Shown here: positions 20,857 through 33,252 of the stretch, one piece after another
How positions within the stretch are numbered: position 1 is the first letter of the stretch
How the letters are laid out: every line of letters starts with the position of its first letter
Origin: Gracilariopsis chorda
Taxonomy: Eukaryota; Rhodophyta; Florideophyceae; Gracilariales; Gracilariaceae
DNA: 64,000 nucleotides
Direction: 5' to 3'
Assembly: GCA_003194525.1 (NCBI GenBank)
Contig: NBIV01000138.1
Coordinates: 62,001 to 126,000 of the forward strand
Notes under the pieces: generated by a model
What the model saw: the letters and a program-made list of their open reading frames with translations, nothing else
What the model was told of the DNA's origin: nothing
Databases searched by the model: none
Translations under genes and position numbers: made by a program

Positions 20857-23800
20857 CCCTTACAATGTGGAGTCCACACTTACTTTTTCAGAGGGTGTGC
20901 TGCACGCGACGATTACAATTCGCAATCCGTCTGGCCTTCGCGCACTAACGCACGCCGCTCTTCATGACCGTTTCGATAACTTCTAAAACTTCAGCTGCGT
21001 GAGTAGGATTTATAGCAAGTAAATTCGGAGTGGGCACGTTTGGCACTCAAATTATACAAGACGTTACATGGCGTCGATTCGAGAAGAGTGGCAGCAATGG
21101 ACGGAGAAATATCGAGAAACAATTCTATTATACCTTCCTTCAATGAGATAGTGAAGCCGAACACACTCAACATAATGCAACAAGTCTTGCTCTTTCAACA
21201 ACAAAAACTTAAAATGAAATCTGTACCTAACCGAAACCAATCTGTGAAGCACAAACAGCAAAGACGTCTAACACTGAAAAACGTACTCGAGTTTGACGCT
21301 TCTAATAGTCGGTTTCCTTCTTCGGTCCTTTGATTCTGTAGGTCACCCAAGACCTACGAGATAACGTAGTTTTCCCTCGCAAGGTAATTGTCCCAAAGTG
21401 CTTCTGTAGACTCAAATTGCGTCGTTCGTTCAATGGTCGGAGTTCTTCTAGACGAGAGGCGATTGTCAACAGGCACATGAATTGGTTGCTCAAGCGTGTT
21501 CACCAGCTGGCTGTTGCGGGGAAGGCAAACCATGGGCAATCATATAGCTGAACGAGAGGATTGCAGGCTTGCAAATTGTCCTGGTTGAGATTCTTGACCC
21601 CTTCATCGCCAAAAATAATGTATGGCGCGGGTGGCAGACGCTATGATATTTGCATGGCAGCAAACTCGGAACAAGCACGTGCAGCAGAGCGTTTTGTCGA
21701 AGGTTCATGCCAGCCACAATATTACTGCAGAATACACCATGATCATGATGAATGCAATTCATTGTGTTGCAAAGGTTTTCACCTTGTGTTTCTGCTTTCG
21801 TTCAGAACCATGTTGTAACTGCAGGGTATGTGAAGGGCCCGAAATGCCTCCTTTGCAAAAAGCAAAAAGAATTAGGTATTGGTATGAAAATAGCAGTGCG
21901 CGAGGCGTACTATCGATAACAAAAGCTTCCTTTGCTTCAAGCCCGAAGATCTCAAAGGAGGAGCTCCTTGTTGGAGTGCAGCTGAATAAAGGGGCGACGG
22001 AAAACAGAGCTAATCTAGGTCCCCAAAGAATAAAAGAACACACATTGAGGGCACTCGATGAAGTTACTGCAGCTTCTCGCTAGTTCGCTGTGTCTTGCTC
22101 GAGCTCTCGACTGTTTGAGGTCGTGGCTTCAACATTTTGCTCTAACTCAGAAATACCCTTTTATGGAGCCATCAGGTCGTTATCGACAACGACAACAAAA
22201 CGGACGCGCGCGTTCTCTTTCCACCTTTTCATGACATGATCTGGGAAGTATGGCGTGCCCTTCCATTGAGAGCCGTCGATGCCTGTTTGGCAATACGACG
22301 AATAGTGGGCGATGCTGAGAAAGCACGCGAAGCACGTCATCGGCACACAGAAGTGGCAACTCGCTCACAGAAAGTGTATTTCACACTGCCAGTGACGCAG
22401 GCCGAACTTGATCGGTGGCTTCTTCCTCCTTCGAAGTCAAGGGGGCGTTAAAGAATTTGGCACCACAATGTATGACGGGCAAAGAAAGCGACACGGCAGC
22501 AGCAACAAGCGGGAGCTGCACAGTCTGTGGCCCACGCTCGATGCGCAGCGCGTGTACGACGCGTTCAACTTGCGACTTGTCCGTGCTCGTAGCCGTCAGC
22601 AACAAACATGAACTATCGAACTTGCCACAACCCGCTACCTCCTGCCGTTCATCGAGCCAGAATCGGGGGCGAAGGACGAATACCTCAGACACGCAAAGCT
22701 CAAAACCGCCTCCGAAATACGGTCGACGGGCAACGTGGGCGCAACGCCGCCGTGCACGACAGAACAAACGTGAGCGGACGGCTGCAGCTGTGCAAGATAA
22801 ACGTGAAGAAATTGGAGCAGAAGCGCGTCCGGTGCGAGTGCTGCCAGAGAGATATCAGCTAGGAGCGCGTTGTTGGTGGTCAATGCCACGTTGGCCTCTT
22901 GATGCTCAGGCCGTAATTGTGACACATGATGTATGCTGAGCTCAAGCGACGCGAGTGTGGTAGGAGATGGCGACGCATCGGCATGAGGGACGTAGTGAGG
23001 TTTGCCCTCGATGAGACGGAGTTGAGAGGGCCTACATGAGTGAACTGCGGATGGAACCGTCGTCACGTCCACAGCGGTGGATGGGGCATGAATTAGCAGT
23101 AGACTGGGCTGTTATGGGCAGAAGAAGTGTATTTACGGGTGCAGTCGCGTGACTAGCAATGTGGCTAGCATGTTTGGCGGTGCTGTGAGCGCGTGCTAGA
23201 GAGTGTGACGCTCATGTTCAACCACCTGTAGAAAGCAAGTGACATGCGGTGGCTGAAAACGATACAGCTGTGGAATGTGGGGAGGCTCAATGAAAAAAGG
23301 GCGTGGGGAGAAGAGGTGAGTGGGTTGAAGAGGAGGAGGAGAGAAGCTGGGCCACAAAGGGGGGTAGATGAAGCTGAGTTGGAGGTCAGGCTACGTGGCG
23401 AGCAGATGCAAGACGGCGCGCAGCCCTGAGTGAAGCGCAGAGGACGTGTCGCATGAGGTTGTGGTTGTGATGGCGGTCATTGTGGTGATGTGCATGCGTG
23501 ATGAAGGCGATGGAGCACACGGTGTTTAGGTAAGGTAATGTAAGAGAGTTTGATATACTCGGAGACTTTGTTCGTGGTGCTGTTAATTTGCGTGTGCGAG
23601 TGAGGGTGGGAGAGGAAAACCAGAACAAGAACGAAAACGAGAGAAAGAAGAAATAAGACGGCGATGACGACGTGCTTGAGCGCGTGATATGCGGCATGAA
23701 AGATACAAAGCTAACGGCATTGTACGCCCCAGAGAAAGGGTCTCGTGTGACAAATGTTTGCAGCAGGTTTCATCAGCGCACACAGCGAATTGTGGTGAGA

Positions 23801-24571
23801 CATGCACTTCGGGAGATCCAATATCTGATTAGCGAACCAGTACGAGACGACATGAATAGGTTGGGAGCGACAGACAAGGACGATGACCCCTATGAACATC
23901 GATCCTGGGCGAAGGATGGCCGACATAAGAACCAAATGTAGGCATTAAAGTCCAGAATTTGGAAAAACATGTAACTCGTGGAAATAGGCATTTTTGGCTT
24001 TTAAAAGCCTACTTGTCGTACTTATTTCGGCCATGCTTGGCCCAGATTTGCTGTTCATAGGGTGACATGAACAGAAAGGAAGACGTTCAGAGAAGAAAGC
24101 GTGAGGTAAATGATGAACCACATCTGTCATGAATGGGGCAGAACTGAGGTAATGAAGACCACGCAATAACTGAAGACTGTGGACAGAATTTTTCCAAAGC
24201 AGAACAACTAAAGAAAATAGGAACAAAGGACAAGAAGATTAGACAGGCAGGAGAACAAACAAGCACGAATGAAAATGGAACCTGCGGAATGAAGACAATG
24301 TCTGTGACGGAAGGCATATTGCGTCTACTTCGCGAAGGCGTAGTCCTGTCCGGGAAGGTCAAACCTCAAAGAAAGAAGAATGACGTAGTTGGACGAACGT
24401 CACAACGGTGCTAGACGTGCAGACTATTCACAGTCACATAACAGGTTGATGGCGCATAAAGAGTGGCAGCAGCGAACAAAAATATGACAAAGCGCACGCG
24501 TCACTCAAGGCCCATACGATGATGACGCCGGCAGTAGGGATAGTCGTGCACTACGTGCTTTACGGACTGCA
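20857..24571. other. 3.7 kb without a recognisable gene
   Basis: Several middle-sized frames occur (for example 21622-22083, 22415-22939 on plus and 22635-23072 on minus). They overlap on opposite strands, change composition and carry no motif I know. A basic, Arg/Gln-rich stretch near 22720-22800 (ATWAQRRRARQNKRERTAAA) could be a remnant of a nuclear protein. The rest is purine-rich and looks like decayed intergenic DNA. Confidence 0.35.
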
Positions 24572-25310
24572 ATGGGCTTAATCGGAGGTGGAGAACACCA
24601 AAATCGAGTTTTACGTTGCACAACACTAAAATCCGTGACGATGACCGAGCTGGAGCGCCAAAACGCACATTATGTAAGAACGTATGGTGCTTATGTACTG
24701 CTGTGAGAATGGGCTAGATCGGAGGTAGGGAACACCAAATTCGGGTTTTATGTTGCACGACACTAAATTCCGTGAAGATGACCCAGCTGGTGCGCCCAAA
24801 CGCACATTATGTGAGAACGTATGGTGCTTATGTGCTGCTGTGAGAATGGGCTAAATTGGAGGTGAGGAACACCAAAATCGGGTTTTACGTTGCACAACAC
24901 TAAAATCCATGCAGATGACCGAGCCAGAGCACCAAAACGCAGATTCTGTGAGAACGTATGGTGCTCATGTACTGCTGTGAGAATGGGCTGTGTTGCGCAA
25001 CATAAAACTCGATTTTGGTGTTCCCCACCTCCTATTTAGCCCATTCTCACAGCAGTACATAAGCACCATACTTTCTCACAAAATCTGCGTTTTGGCGCTC
25101 CAGCTCTGTCATCGTCACGGATTTTAGTGTTGTGCAACATAAAACCCAATTTTGGTGTTCCCCACCTCCAATTTAGCCCATTCTCACAGCAGTACATGAA
25201 CACCATACGTTCTCACAGAATCTTCGTTTGGGCGCTCCGGCTCGGTCATCGTCACGGAGTATAGTGTTGCGCATCATAAAACTCGATTTGGGTGTTCCCC
25301 ACCTCCGATT
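24572..25310. repeat. 137-bp satellite, three direct units followed by inverted units
   Basis: ATGGGC anchors occur at 24572, 24709, 24846 and 24983, exactly 137 bp apart. From about 24990 the same unit runs in reverse, with GCCCAT at 25039 and 25176, again 137 bp apart. The third inverted unit is cut at 25310 by retrotransposon sequence. Units differ at several positions. Nothing in it is coding. The result is a large imperfect inverted repeat of about 740 bp. Confidence 0.93.
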
Positions 25311-26162
25311 TCAAAGATTTCCTTCATTCGAGGCAGCGGCCATCGATCGGCTTTCATGACCCTATTGAGTTCTCGGTAGTCTACACAGAACCTTGGAGAT
25401 CCATCTTTCTTAGAGGCTATGACCACTGGGAACGACCAGGTTGACGAAGAAGGTGTAATAATAATAATAATATTAATAGTAATAATAAATACCGGCTTCA
25501 AGTAGGAGATGCGTTTCTTTTCGAATGAACTCATTGTGCTTCCGGGACATTATTCTTGCCCCGAAGTATATTGGCTTATACACGGTGAGCTCGAAGGAAT
25601 GTGAGACGGGGACATAGGCAGGGCGCATATCTGTTAGTGACCATGGGATTACATCAGCTTCTTTCAGGCATGAGCTCATCTCCTGTTGTTCTTTCTCTGG
25701 TACATGAGAGAGCTTTGAGAACCACAACTCATCATGCTGATCCTTAGTAGTGATGTCCAACTCTGGTATCATGCCATTGCTTTCGTCTTGAGTCTTGCCT
25801 GTCAGAGCGACGACCAGTTCATCTTCCTCCTCGGAATCGCTCTCATCACAAGCAGCGTCGGAGTCAGACGTAAAATAGTCGCTATCCGTGTCACCTTCAT
25901 CCCCTTCTGATACTTCAACGCGAGCATAGTCAAACCCAAGTGTCACTTTCTTGCCAGCTATTATCATCTTAACTTGTTGATTGCCAATGTCTAGGCAGGC
26001 CTGAAGCGTCTCAAGTGTGGGGCACCCAACAATAACATCGAATGCAGGCCCTTCGATTACAAGGAAGTACAATGGAATTGAAATGCCTCCAAACGAAATG
26101 GGCACATCATGAAGTATACCCTTGCGTACAGCGCTTGTTCCATTAGCAACCGTGATCTTCTT
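25311..26162 (-). pseudogene. retrotransposon pol fragment (protease C-part and RT start), truncated copy
   Basis: After the TGA at the gag end (26163-26165), the frame continues with FGGISIPLYFLVIEGPAFD and VIVGCPTLE, the C-terminal half of the aspartic protease, then an acidic linker and THLLLEAGI. There a TTA/ATT repeat breaks the frame. The RT start resumes as SSSTWSFPVVIASKKDGS, FCVDYRELNR and LPRMKEIF, and is cut at 25311. Compared with the full copy 5707 bp to the right, it is nearly identical. The remainder of RT and everything after it is missing. Confidence 0.9.
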
Positions 26163-27545
26163 TCAGGAAGGTTCGGGCTCCAACGATAGTTTCATGCACA
26201 GCTTAGTAGACATGAGGTTAGGGTCAGCACCAGAATCAAGCAAAGCTTCAGTATCAGTTCCATATATCCTTACCGGAACCGCTTTCAGACGTCTAGGCTG
26301 TCTGCCAACTGGACCAACAAAAGAGCGCCGGACATTACTTTTTCGGCTAATGAACTTTCGAATCTCTTTCTTAGCGTCATTGGCGTCCCCAAGGATTAAT
26401 TGCCCAAACGTGAGCCCAGATGAGGCATTAGCCAGCTCCGTTAGAACATTATACTTGCTTGCATGATCCTGTATGCTCTCTTTCCTGGACTTTCTCTGTT
26501 TTTGTTTCTTTTGCTCCTGCTCATTACCCTTTGCGCGGAGGATTCTCTCTTCATAGCCAGGTGGATTCAACAAGGAAGGCATAGGCGCTCTGCCATCTGA
26601 ACGGCGCTGCTTCGGGAGCGCTTCACCATCGGCACTTCTCTTGGTCGTAGCGACGACTCCCGCACTCTGAGGGTTCTCAGTCATGATGGAAACGGTATCA
26701 GACCTCTTCTGTGTGCCAGACGAAGAATCTCTCTGTTCCTCTCTGTTTTCCGACACATTTTGAGTCTCTTCGGACCTGATACGTCTCCGAAAAGCAATCT
26801 CAGAGTGCCCAAGCTTTCCACACCTAGCACATCTGGTATCACGGTGTGGGTTGGCATCACACTGAGACGCGTAGTGACCGGGCTTCCAACAGTAGGCGCA
26901 TGTTTTCTCGTAATATCTGCGCTCCGCCTGTGACTTCTTAACCATGAGAGTAAGCTCTGCAAACTGTTCGGATATTTTATAAACCTTGGACTCCAAACCC
27001 TGGTGGGAAGAATGATCCAATGGCCTGTGGTTTTGGACAATTCGCTTCGGTGGGCTCATGAATGAAACATGCGAACCCATCGCTTTCTTGGCAGTATCGA
27101 AGGCTTTCACTTGAACCTTCAACTCTTCATAATCTTCTGCACCACGAAAGACGATAAACTGATGTAAAGCAGCGTATTACATCACCGCTTTTCTTAACAG
27201 GCCGAATTTTGTCTTACAATTGAATCCAGCTTTTTGCAAGAGGTTGTACATATGACTCAAAGAACCAACCAAATCTCCATAATCCAGTCTAGCCGATATT
27301 GCCAGGCAAATATCTTCTTCAGGTTCTTCGACTTTTCCAAAGCGATTGATAAAAGCTTGTTTCACGGATTGATAATCTTTTGCTTCTTCGGAGAGGGAAC
27401 CATTAATGGCGTAAGTATCATAATAAAACTCGAAGGCTTTCTTCTCTAGAAAGCCAAGACGCTCGAGCGCCATATCGTCTTCGGTCTTTCCTCTCATAGC
27501 AACATTCTCAAAGTATAAGGAAAAAACCACAAGATCTACAGACAA
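26163..27545 (-). pseudogene. retrotransposon gag with zinc knuckles and protease start, truncated copy
   Basis: Gag packages the RNA. The first frame (27545-27177) has RLGFLEKKAFEFYYDTYA and AFINRFGKVEEPEEDICLA, the usual retrotransposon gag core, and ends in TAA after RKAVM. The second resumes in the same frame with YAALHQFIVFRGAEDYE and carries CAYCWKPGHYASQC, a good CX2CX4HX4C knuckle. A second knuckle, CARCGKLGHSEIAF, lacks its last Cys. Near its end lies EALLDSGADPNLMS, the protease active site (DSG). A TGA then separates it from the rest of the protease. The copy is inactive. Confidence 0.9.
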
Positions 27546-27605
27546 TCCATCGAAAAAAGTAAATGTAGGGCTAGAATCAGGAGAATATCCTCCTCAAAAC
27601 TATTA

Positions 27606-28670
27606 TGTGGGCGCCATCACGAGACAGTGACACAGGGGGCCAAAACAAATGACAAATTAACCTAAAAAGGGTATTCCTCGTAGCTTGAAGCCCCAACAAA
27701 ATGAAATGACACGAACAAAAGATCAAACGAACAACCAATGCAGGGACCAAAAGGACTCAACCTGTAACGATAACAACAAATACAAAACGACAGCACAAGG
27801 CTCAATCCAAATACAAACTTCTTGATACTTCCTGGAACGGCGCACAACCCAAGAATTATTTAAAAGGTCACTTGGAGTCAAACTCCCAGCTTCCAGTAGG
27901 GCACTCCGGATTTGAAATGATTTCTGCAACCTACCTACTTCTGCACCAGCCAGAAGCAGGTGCGTACAATCACTAAAGTGCTTCCAAAGGAGAGCTACTA
28001 ACAGCGAGATATGCTTTCACTCTATACCCCATCTTTCCTTTTGCGGAAAACGTTGCACGGCACATCGCCTTCGGACAGCTTCCTGTCATACACCTCCGTC
28101 CGGAAACCACCAGGTCTTTCGATCGTCACAATTATCCGAGCAAAGCTCCGGTGGGCGCTCACAGACGACAAAAGCGCCTTTGGTACACACTACTTGTCTC
28201 CCTTCTACGCCAAGGGCGCTTCAACCGGTCTCAGCGATGGTAATGCCGCACCTCTAAGTATGCACAAAGCGGAAAGCGCCTCACTAAGTGCGGTTGAGAG
28301 TTGATGGCTGATAGTAAAAGTTGGGACAGTTGTGGGGGTGAGGAATTTGAGAAGTTGGTCTTGAGATGAGTCCAGACCCAAGTCAGGGACTCAACTCGCC
28401 CTTTTATAGAGTCAAAAAGCATCCAAAACAACAAAGAAACGCATGACTACATTCTACTTACTCATGTGGGCGTCGAGGTTACTCCATTGGCTTCCAGAAG
28501 CCTCTGGAGCTGCACAATAACCAATAGTAATTTAGCAACTGGCGCGTGCATCACCGAAATGCAGTGGTAATGCTGTGCCAGCGAAGCTTAGAATGCTCCA
28601 GACACTGCTGGAGCACTCTACACGTGTGTTCCAGCAGTGCTAGAACATTCTACCAATTTCGCGACCGACA
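27606..28670 (-). repeat. shared LTR (3' of the full unit, 5' of the truncated unit)
   Basis: On the plus strand it starts TGTGGGCGCC and ends CGACCGACA, so the element reads TGTCGG ... CCCACA, with matching ends. It differs from the right LTR at about ten positions in 1065 bp. The limits were set by comparison with the solo LTR at 58226-59288, which has a target duplication. Confidence 0.92.
28401..28408 (-). promoter_or_regulatory. TATA box in shared LTR
   Basis: TATAAAAG on the minus strand, with TATAAAAG and TATAAAAA in the corresponding place of the right LTR and the solo LTR. It lies about 270 bp into the LTR, as expected at the U3/R border. Transcription would run leftward. Confidence 0.65.
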
Positions 28671-28715
28671 CTATCCCGGTCCCAAAGGTTGCTACGCCGC
28701 GGCAACCTTGAAAAT

Positions 28716-29834
28716 CTAGACTCCATTCGGACGCGGAAAGAAGATCGTCAAGTGACGAGCGTGTATGCCATGTCTGATGCAGCGATTGTGTGGGGAAACC
28801 AATGTGTAGCGGGGGTGCATGGCTCTCACAACACGACATGGACGAAAGATCTTTGAAGAGAATGCAGGCCACCTACTTGTTGTATTCGAGGCCTTTCCCT
28901 TTGCAACCAAAACCAGGTCGTCAACTTGAAACTTCTGTATCTTCTTCTGGTCAACATTTTGCCTGCGTCTGAGCGCAGAACGCTCCGCCCTGGGGTTAGA
29001 TGCTGCTAAAGCTTCGACTGCTCTGAATATGTCCGTAGAATTCGTCCTTCTAGTAACCACGCCATCGTCCTCTCGGGCCATGCGCGGCTTCACGCCATAA
29101 AGTAGCTCGAAAGGCGAGATTCCACTGGCCAGGTGTCTGCGATGGTATCCATACAGTACAGAAGAAAGCTCATCGTCCCAACTTGAACGGTTTGCAAGCA
29201 CCATCTTTCCAAGAGACCGCTTAAGTGTAGCAACAATTCTCTCAGCTCTACCATTCGACATGGGAGCGTAAGCCAGGACTGTCTTCCACTTGATACCATT
29301 CTCTTCCATGAAAGCTGAAAGTGAGTTAGAAGTGAAGCAAGTCGCGTTGTCTGACACAATGATCCTACGCAGCCCAAAAGGAGAAATGATCATCTTTTTC
29401 ACAAACTCAATAACCAATTGTGACGTAGATGTTTTGGTGGGAATAGAAATAGGCCAGCCAGTCAAATGCTCCACACAAACCAAAAGAAACCTGTCCCCGG
29501 ACTTGCTTTTCGGGAATGGGCCCGCGAAGTCAATCGAGTATACATCAAAAAGAGAGGACATGGGAGTATACATGTGGCTGTAGTACTTGGACAATGGGGC
29601 CATTCTCTGACATTCATCGCAACTCTTGACATATTCTCCAATTTCTTGGTATATGTTGGGCCACCAGAACCTCTCAGTGATCATCTTCCTCGTAGCCTTT
29701 ACGTCCCAATGTCCGATCTCATCATGAAACAACTTGATGATGTTTTGTCTCAGTTTGATATCCGGAACAAATCGTAGGTGATTCACCATTCTTCTGAAGA
29801 GCTTCCCTTCCCAGAAAAGGAACCGCTTAGCGTT
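28716..29834 (-). pseudogene. retrotransposon integrase (full unit)
   Basis: Integrase inserts the DNA copy. The frame has the HHCC zinc domain (HDEIGHWDVKATRKM ... CDECQRM), then the catalytic core: YSIDFAGPFPKSKSGDRF with the first Asp, VSDNATCFTS with the second, and SNGRAERIVATLK with the Glu. It ends with a C-terminal domain (FQVDDLVLVAKGKAS) and RPNGV just before the LTR. The domain itself is open. A TGA at 29835-29837 separates it from RNase H, so it would not be made as part of a pol polyprotein. Confidence 0.93.
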
Positions 29835-31241
29835 TCATCGGATCGCCTGAAGGATGTAGGCATCTTCCTCATCAGAAGGCAACCCAGAAATGTAGCGAGC
29901 AATATTAGCATAGTACGGTTCCAGTCCAGAAAACTGTACGGCATCAGAGGCCAGACAAACCAAGTCCCCTTCGTCTTCGGGCACTTCAATATCATTTCCA
30001 TGAACGACCCTAGAGAGATAATCGGCAGCACCATTATCCTTGCCTGCGCGGTACTCAATCTCGAAGTCGTACTCAGCCAGGAAATCGAGCCAGTGTGCCA
30101 AGCGTCCATGTATATCTCGCTTCTGGAATGCATAACGCAGAGCCATGTGATCAGTGATAACCTTGAATGGAACGGACTAAAGAAGATACACCCTGGATTT
30201 CTTAAGAGCAAATATGACCGCCAAAGCTTCTCTTTCGCATGCAGAGTAATTTTGATCTGCTATAGTCATGGTCCGGCTGGCAAATTGCAGCAGGTGAATC
30301 TTTCCATCCTCTTTTTTCTGAGATAACACTGCGCCAAGGGAAACACTGGAAGCGTCGGTCTCCAAAATGAAAGGCTTCTCAAGGTCTGAAGATGATAACA
30401 ATGGGGGCTCTGTCAGCTTCTGCCTCAAACTGTGAAAGGCATCAAGCATCTCATCCGTCCCTGTCAGAGTCTTGGTCCCCAGTGTAGCACTGTGAAGAGC
30501 TAAAGATGTCTCTGCAAAGCCTCTGATGAATTGGCGATAGTATCCTGCCAATCCAAGAAATAATTCTTGCTTTGTCGTAGTTCTGGAGATTGGGGCGTCT
30601 TGTATCCTCTCAATCTTTGAATAGTCTACAGATACCCAACTGAAATCAATGACATGTCCAAGAAGAGATACTCTCGGGAGTGCAAAGAAACACTTTGACA
30701 GCTTAAGATTAAGGCCGTGCTTACTAATGCGTTCTAGCACTACATTCAGATGAACAGTATGATCTTCCAGGCTCTTAGAGAATATAACAACGTCATCAAT
30801 ATAGACTCTCACAAACGGCAGATATCTGAGAACATGGTCCATCATCCGCTGAAAGGTAGAGGGAGCATTCATTACACCAAAAGGCATGACTTCGAACATG
30901 AACGTCCCATACCTGCAAACAAAAGTGGTCATCTCTTTGGATTCTTCAGACATTCTCACTTGCCAGTATCCAGAAAACAGATCGAGCGTAGTGAACACTC
31001 AACACCCGCCAAGGTCGTCAAAGATTTCCTTCATTCGAGGCAGCGGCCATCGATCGGCTTTCATGACCCTATTGAGTTCTCGGTAGTCTACACAGAACCT
31101 TGGAGATCCATCTTTCTTAGAGGCTATGACCACTGGGAACGACCAGGTTGACGAAGAAGGTGTAATAATAATAATAATATTAATAGTAATAATAAATACC
31201 GGCTTCAAGTAGGAGATGCGTTTCTTTTCGAATGAACTCAT
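29835..31241 (-). pseudogene. retrotransposon reverse transcriptase and RNase H (full unit), three stops
   Basis: RT shows FCVDYRELNR, LDLFSGYWQVRM, MPFGVMNAPSTFQRMM and the catalytic YIDDVVIFS. RNase H shows ILETDASSVSLGAVLSQ, SACEREALAVIFAL and, after a TAG, VITDHMALRYAF. Stops: TGA at 30999-31001 (after DDLGGC), TAG at 30177-30179 (after SRVYLL) and TGA at 29835-29837 (after LQAIR). The same frame resumes after each one, so these are point changes, not deletions. With the TTA-repeat break upstream, pol cannot be translated as one protein. Confidence 0.94.
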
Positions 31242-31869
31242 TGTGCTTCCGGGACATTATTCTTGCCCCGAAGTATATTGGCTTATACACGGTGAGCTCG
31301 AAGGAATGTGAGACGGGGACATAGGCAGGGCGCATATCTGTTAGTGACCATGGGATTACATCAGCTTCTTTCAGGCATGAGCTCATCTCCTGTTGTTCTT
31401 TCTCTGGTACATGAGAGAGCTTTGAGAACCACAACTCATCATGCTGATCCTTAGTAGTGATGTCCAACTCTGGTATCATGCCATTGCTTTCGTCTTGAGT
31501 CTTGCCTGTCAGAGCGACGACCAGTTCATCTTCCTCCTCGGAATCGCTCTCATCACAAGCAGCGTCGGAGTCAGACGTAAAATAGTCGCTATCCGTGTCA
31601 CCTTCATCCCCTTCTGATACTTCAACGCGAGCATAGTCAAACCCAAGTGTCACTTTCTTGCCAGCTATTATCATCTTAACTTGTTGATTGCCAATGTCTA
31701 GGCAGGCCTGAAGCGTCTCAAGTGTGGGGCACCCAACAATAACATCGAATGCAGGCCCTTCGATTACAAGGAAGTACAATGGAATTGAAATGCCTCCAAA
31801 CGAAATGGGCACATCATGAAGTATACCCTTGCGTACAGCGCTTGTTCCATTAGCAACCGTGATCTTCTT
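31180..31869 (-). pseudogene. retrotransposon protease C-part and acidic linker (full unit)
   Basis: The frame follows the gag TGA (31870-31872) directly and includes KKITVANGTSAVRKGILHD, VIVGCPTLETLQ and an acidic stretch (SEGDEGDTDSDYFTSDSD) before THLLLEAGI. It ends in a (TTA)n microsatellite at about 31163-31196. It is nearly identical to the truncated copy. Confidence 0.88.
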
Positions 31870-33252
31870 TCAGGAAGGTTCGGGCTCCAACGATAGTTTC
31901 ATGCACAGCTTAGTAGACATGAGGTTAGGGTCAGCACCAGAATCAAGCAAAGCTTCAGTATCAGTTCCATATATCCTTACCGGAACCGCTTTCAGACGTC
32001 TAGGCTGTCTGCCAACTGGACCAACAAAAGAGCGCCGGACATTACTTTTTCGGCTAATGAACTTTCGAATCTCTTTCCTAGCGTCATTGGCGTCCCCAAG
32101 GATTAATTGCCCAAACGTGAGCGCAGATGAGGCATTAGCCAGCTCCGTTAGAACATTATACTTGCTTGCATGATCCTGTATGCTCTCTTTCCTGGAATTT
32201 CTCTGTTTTTGTTTCTTTTGCTCCTGCTCATTACCCTTTGCGCGGAGGATTCTCTCTTCATAGCCAGGTGGATTCAACAAGGAAGGCATAGGCGCTCTGC
32301 CATCTGAACGGCGCTGCTTCGGGAGCGCTTCACCATCGGCACTTCTCTTGGTCGTAGCGACGACTCCCGCACTCTGAGGGTTCTCAGTCATGATGGAAAC
32401 GGTATCAGACCTCTTCTGTGTGCCAGACGAAGAATCTCTCTGTTCCTCTCTGTTTTCCGACACATTTTGAGTCTCTTCGGGCCTGATACGTCTCCAAAAA
32501 GCAATCTCAGAGTACCCAAGCTTTCCACACCTAGCACATCTGGTATCACGGTGTGGGTTGGCATCACACTGAGACGCGTAGTGACCGGGCTTCCAACAGT
32601 AGGCGCATGTTTTCTCGTAATATCTGCGCTCCGCCTGTGACTTCTTAACCATGAGAGTAAGCTCTGCAAACTGTTCGGATATTTTATAAACCTTGGACTC
32701 CAAACCCTGGTGGGAAGAATGATCCAATGGCCTGTGGTTTTGGACAATTCGCTTCGGTGGGCCCATGAATGAAACATGCGAACCCATCGCTTTCTTGGCA
32801 GTATCGAAGGCTTTCACTTGAACCTTCAACTTTTCATAATCTTCTGCACCACGAAAGACGATAAACTGATGTAAAGCAGCGTATTACATCACCGCTTTTC
32901 TTAACAGGCCGAATTTTGCCTTACAATTGAATCCAGCTTTTTGCAAGAGGTTGTACATATGACTCAAGGAACCAACCAAATCTCCATAATCCAGTCTAGC
33001 CGATATTGCCAGGCAAATATCTTCTTCAGGTTCTTCGACTTTTCCAAAGCGATTGATAAAAGCTTGTTTCACGGATTGATAATCTTTTGCTTCTTCGGAG
33101 AGGGAACCATTAATGGCGTAAGTATCATAATAAAACTCGAAGGCTTTCTTCTCTAGAAAGCCAAGACGCTCGAGCGCCATATCGTCTTCGGTCTTTCCTC
33201 TCATAGCAACATTCTCAAAGTATAAGAAAAAAACCACAAGATCTACAGACAA
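31870..33252 (-). pseudogene. retrotransposon gag with zinc knuckle and protease active site (full unit)
   Basis: The layout is the same as in the truncated copy: core FLEKKAFEFYYDTYAING, TAA at 32884-32886, then CAYCWKPGHYASQC. A second knuckle has lost both His (now Tyr) and the last Cys (CARCGKLGYSEIAF). The end has LLDSGADPNLMS and TGA at 31870. About ten amino-acid differences separate the two copies, but both stops are shared, so they predate the duplication. Confidence 0.9.

Noticed and set aside
26163-26165. TGA between gag and protease as a programmed readthrough site.
   Set aside because: The stop is in both copies but they come from one defective parent; the other stops make it weak. 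It remains possible if intact family members share it.
28011-28304. Open frame on the opposite strand inside the LTRs (also 33667-34011 and, in the solo LTR, 58585-58908).
   Set aside because: The solo copy agrees for about 45 codons, then shifts frame by one base with the DNA still similar. DNA similarity, not coding, explains the agreement.
30999-31001. TGA in reverse transcriptase as a recoded (readthrough) stop.
   Set aside because: TAG, TAA and other TGA codons and a frameshift occur in the same element, which fits decay better than recoding.
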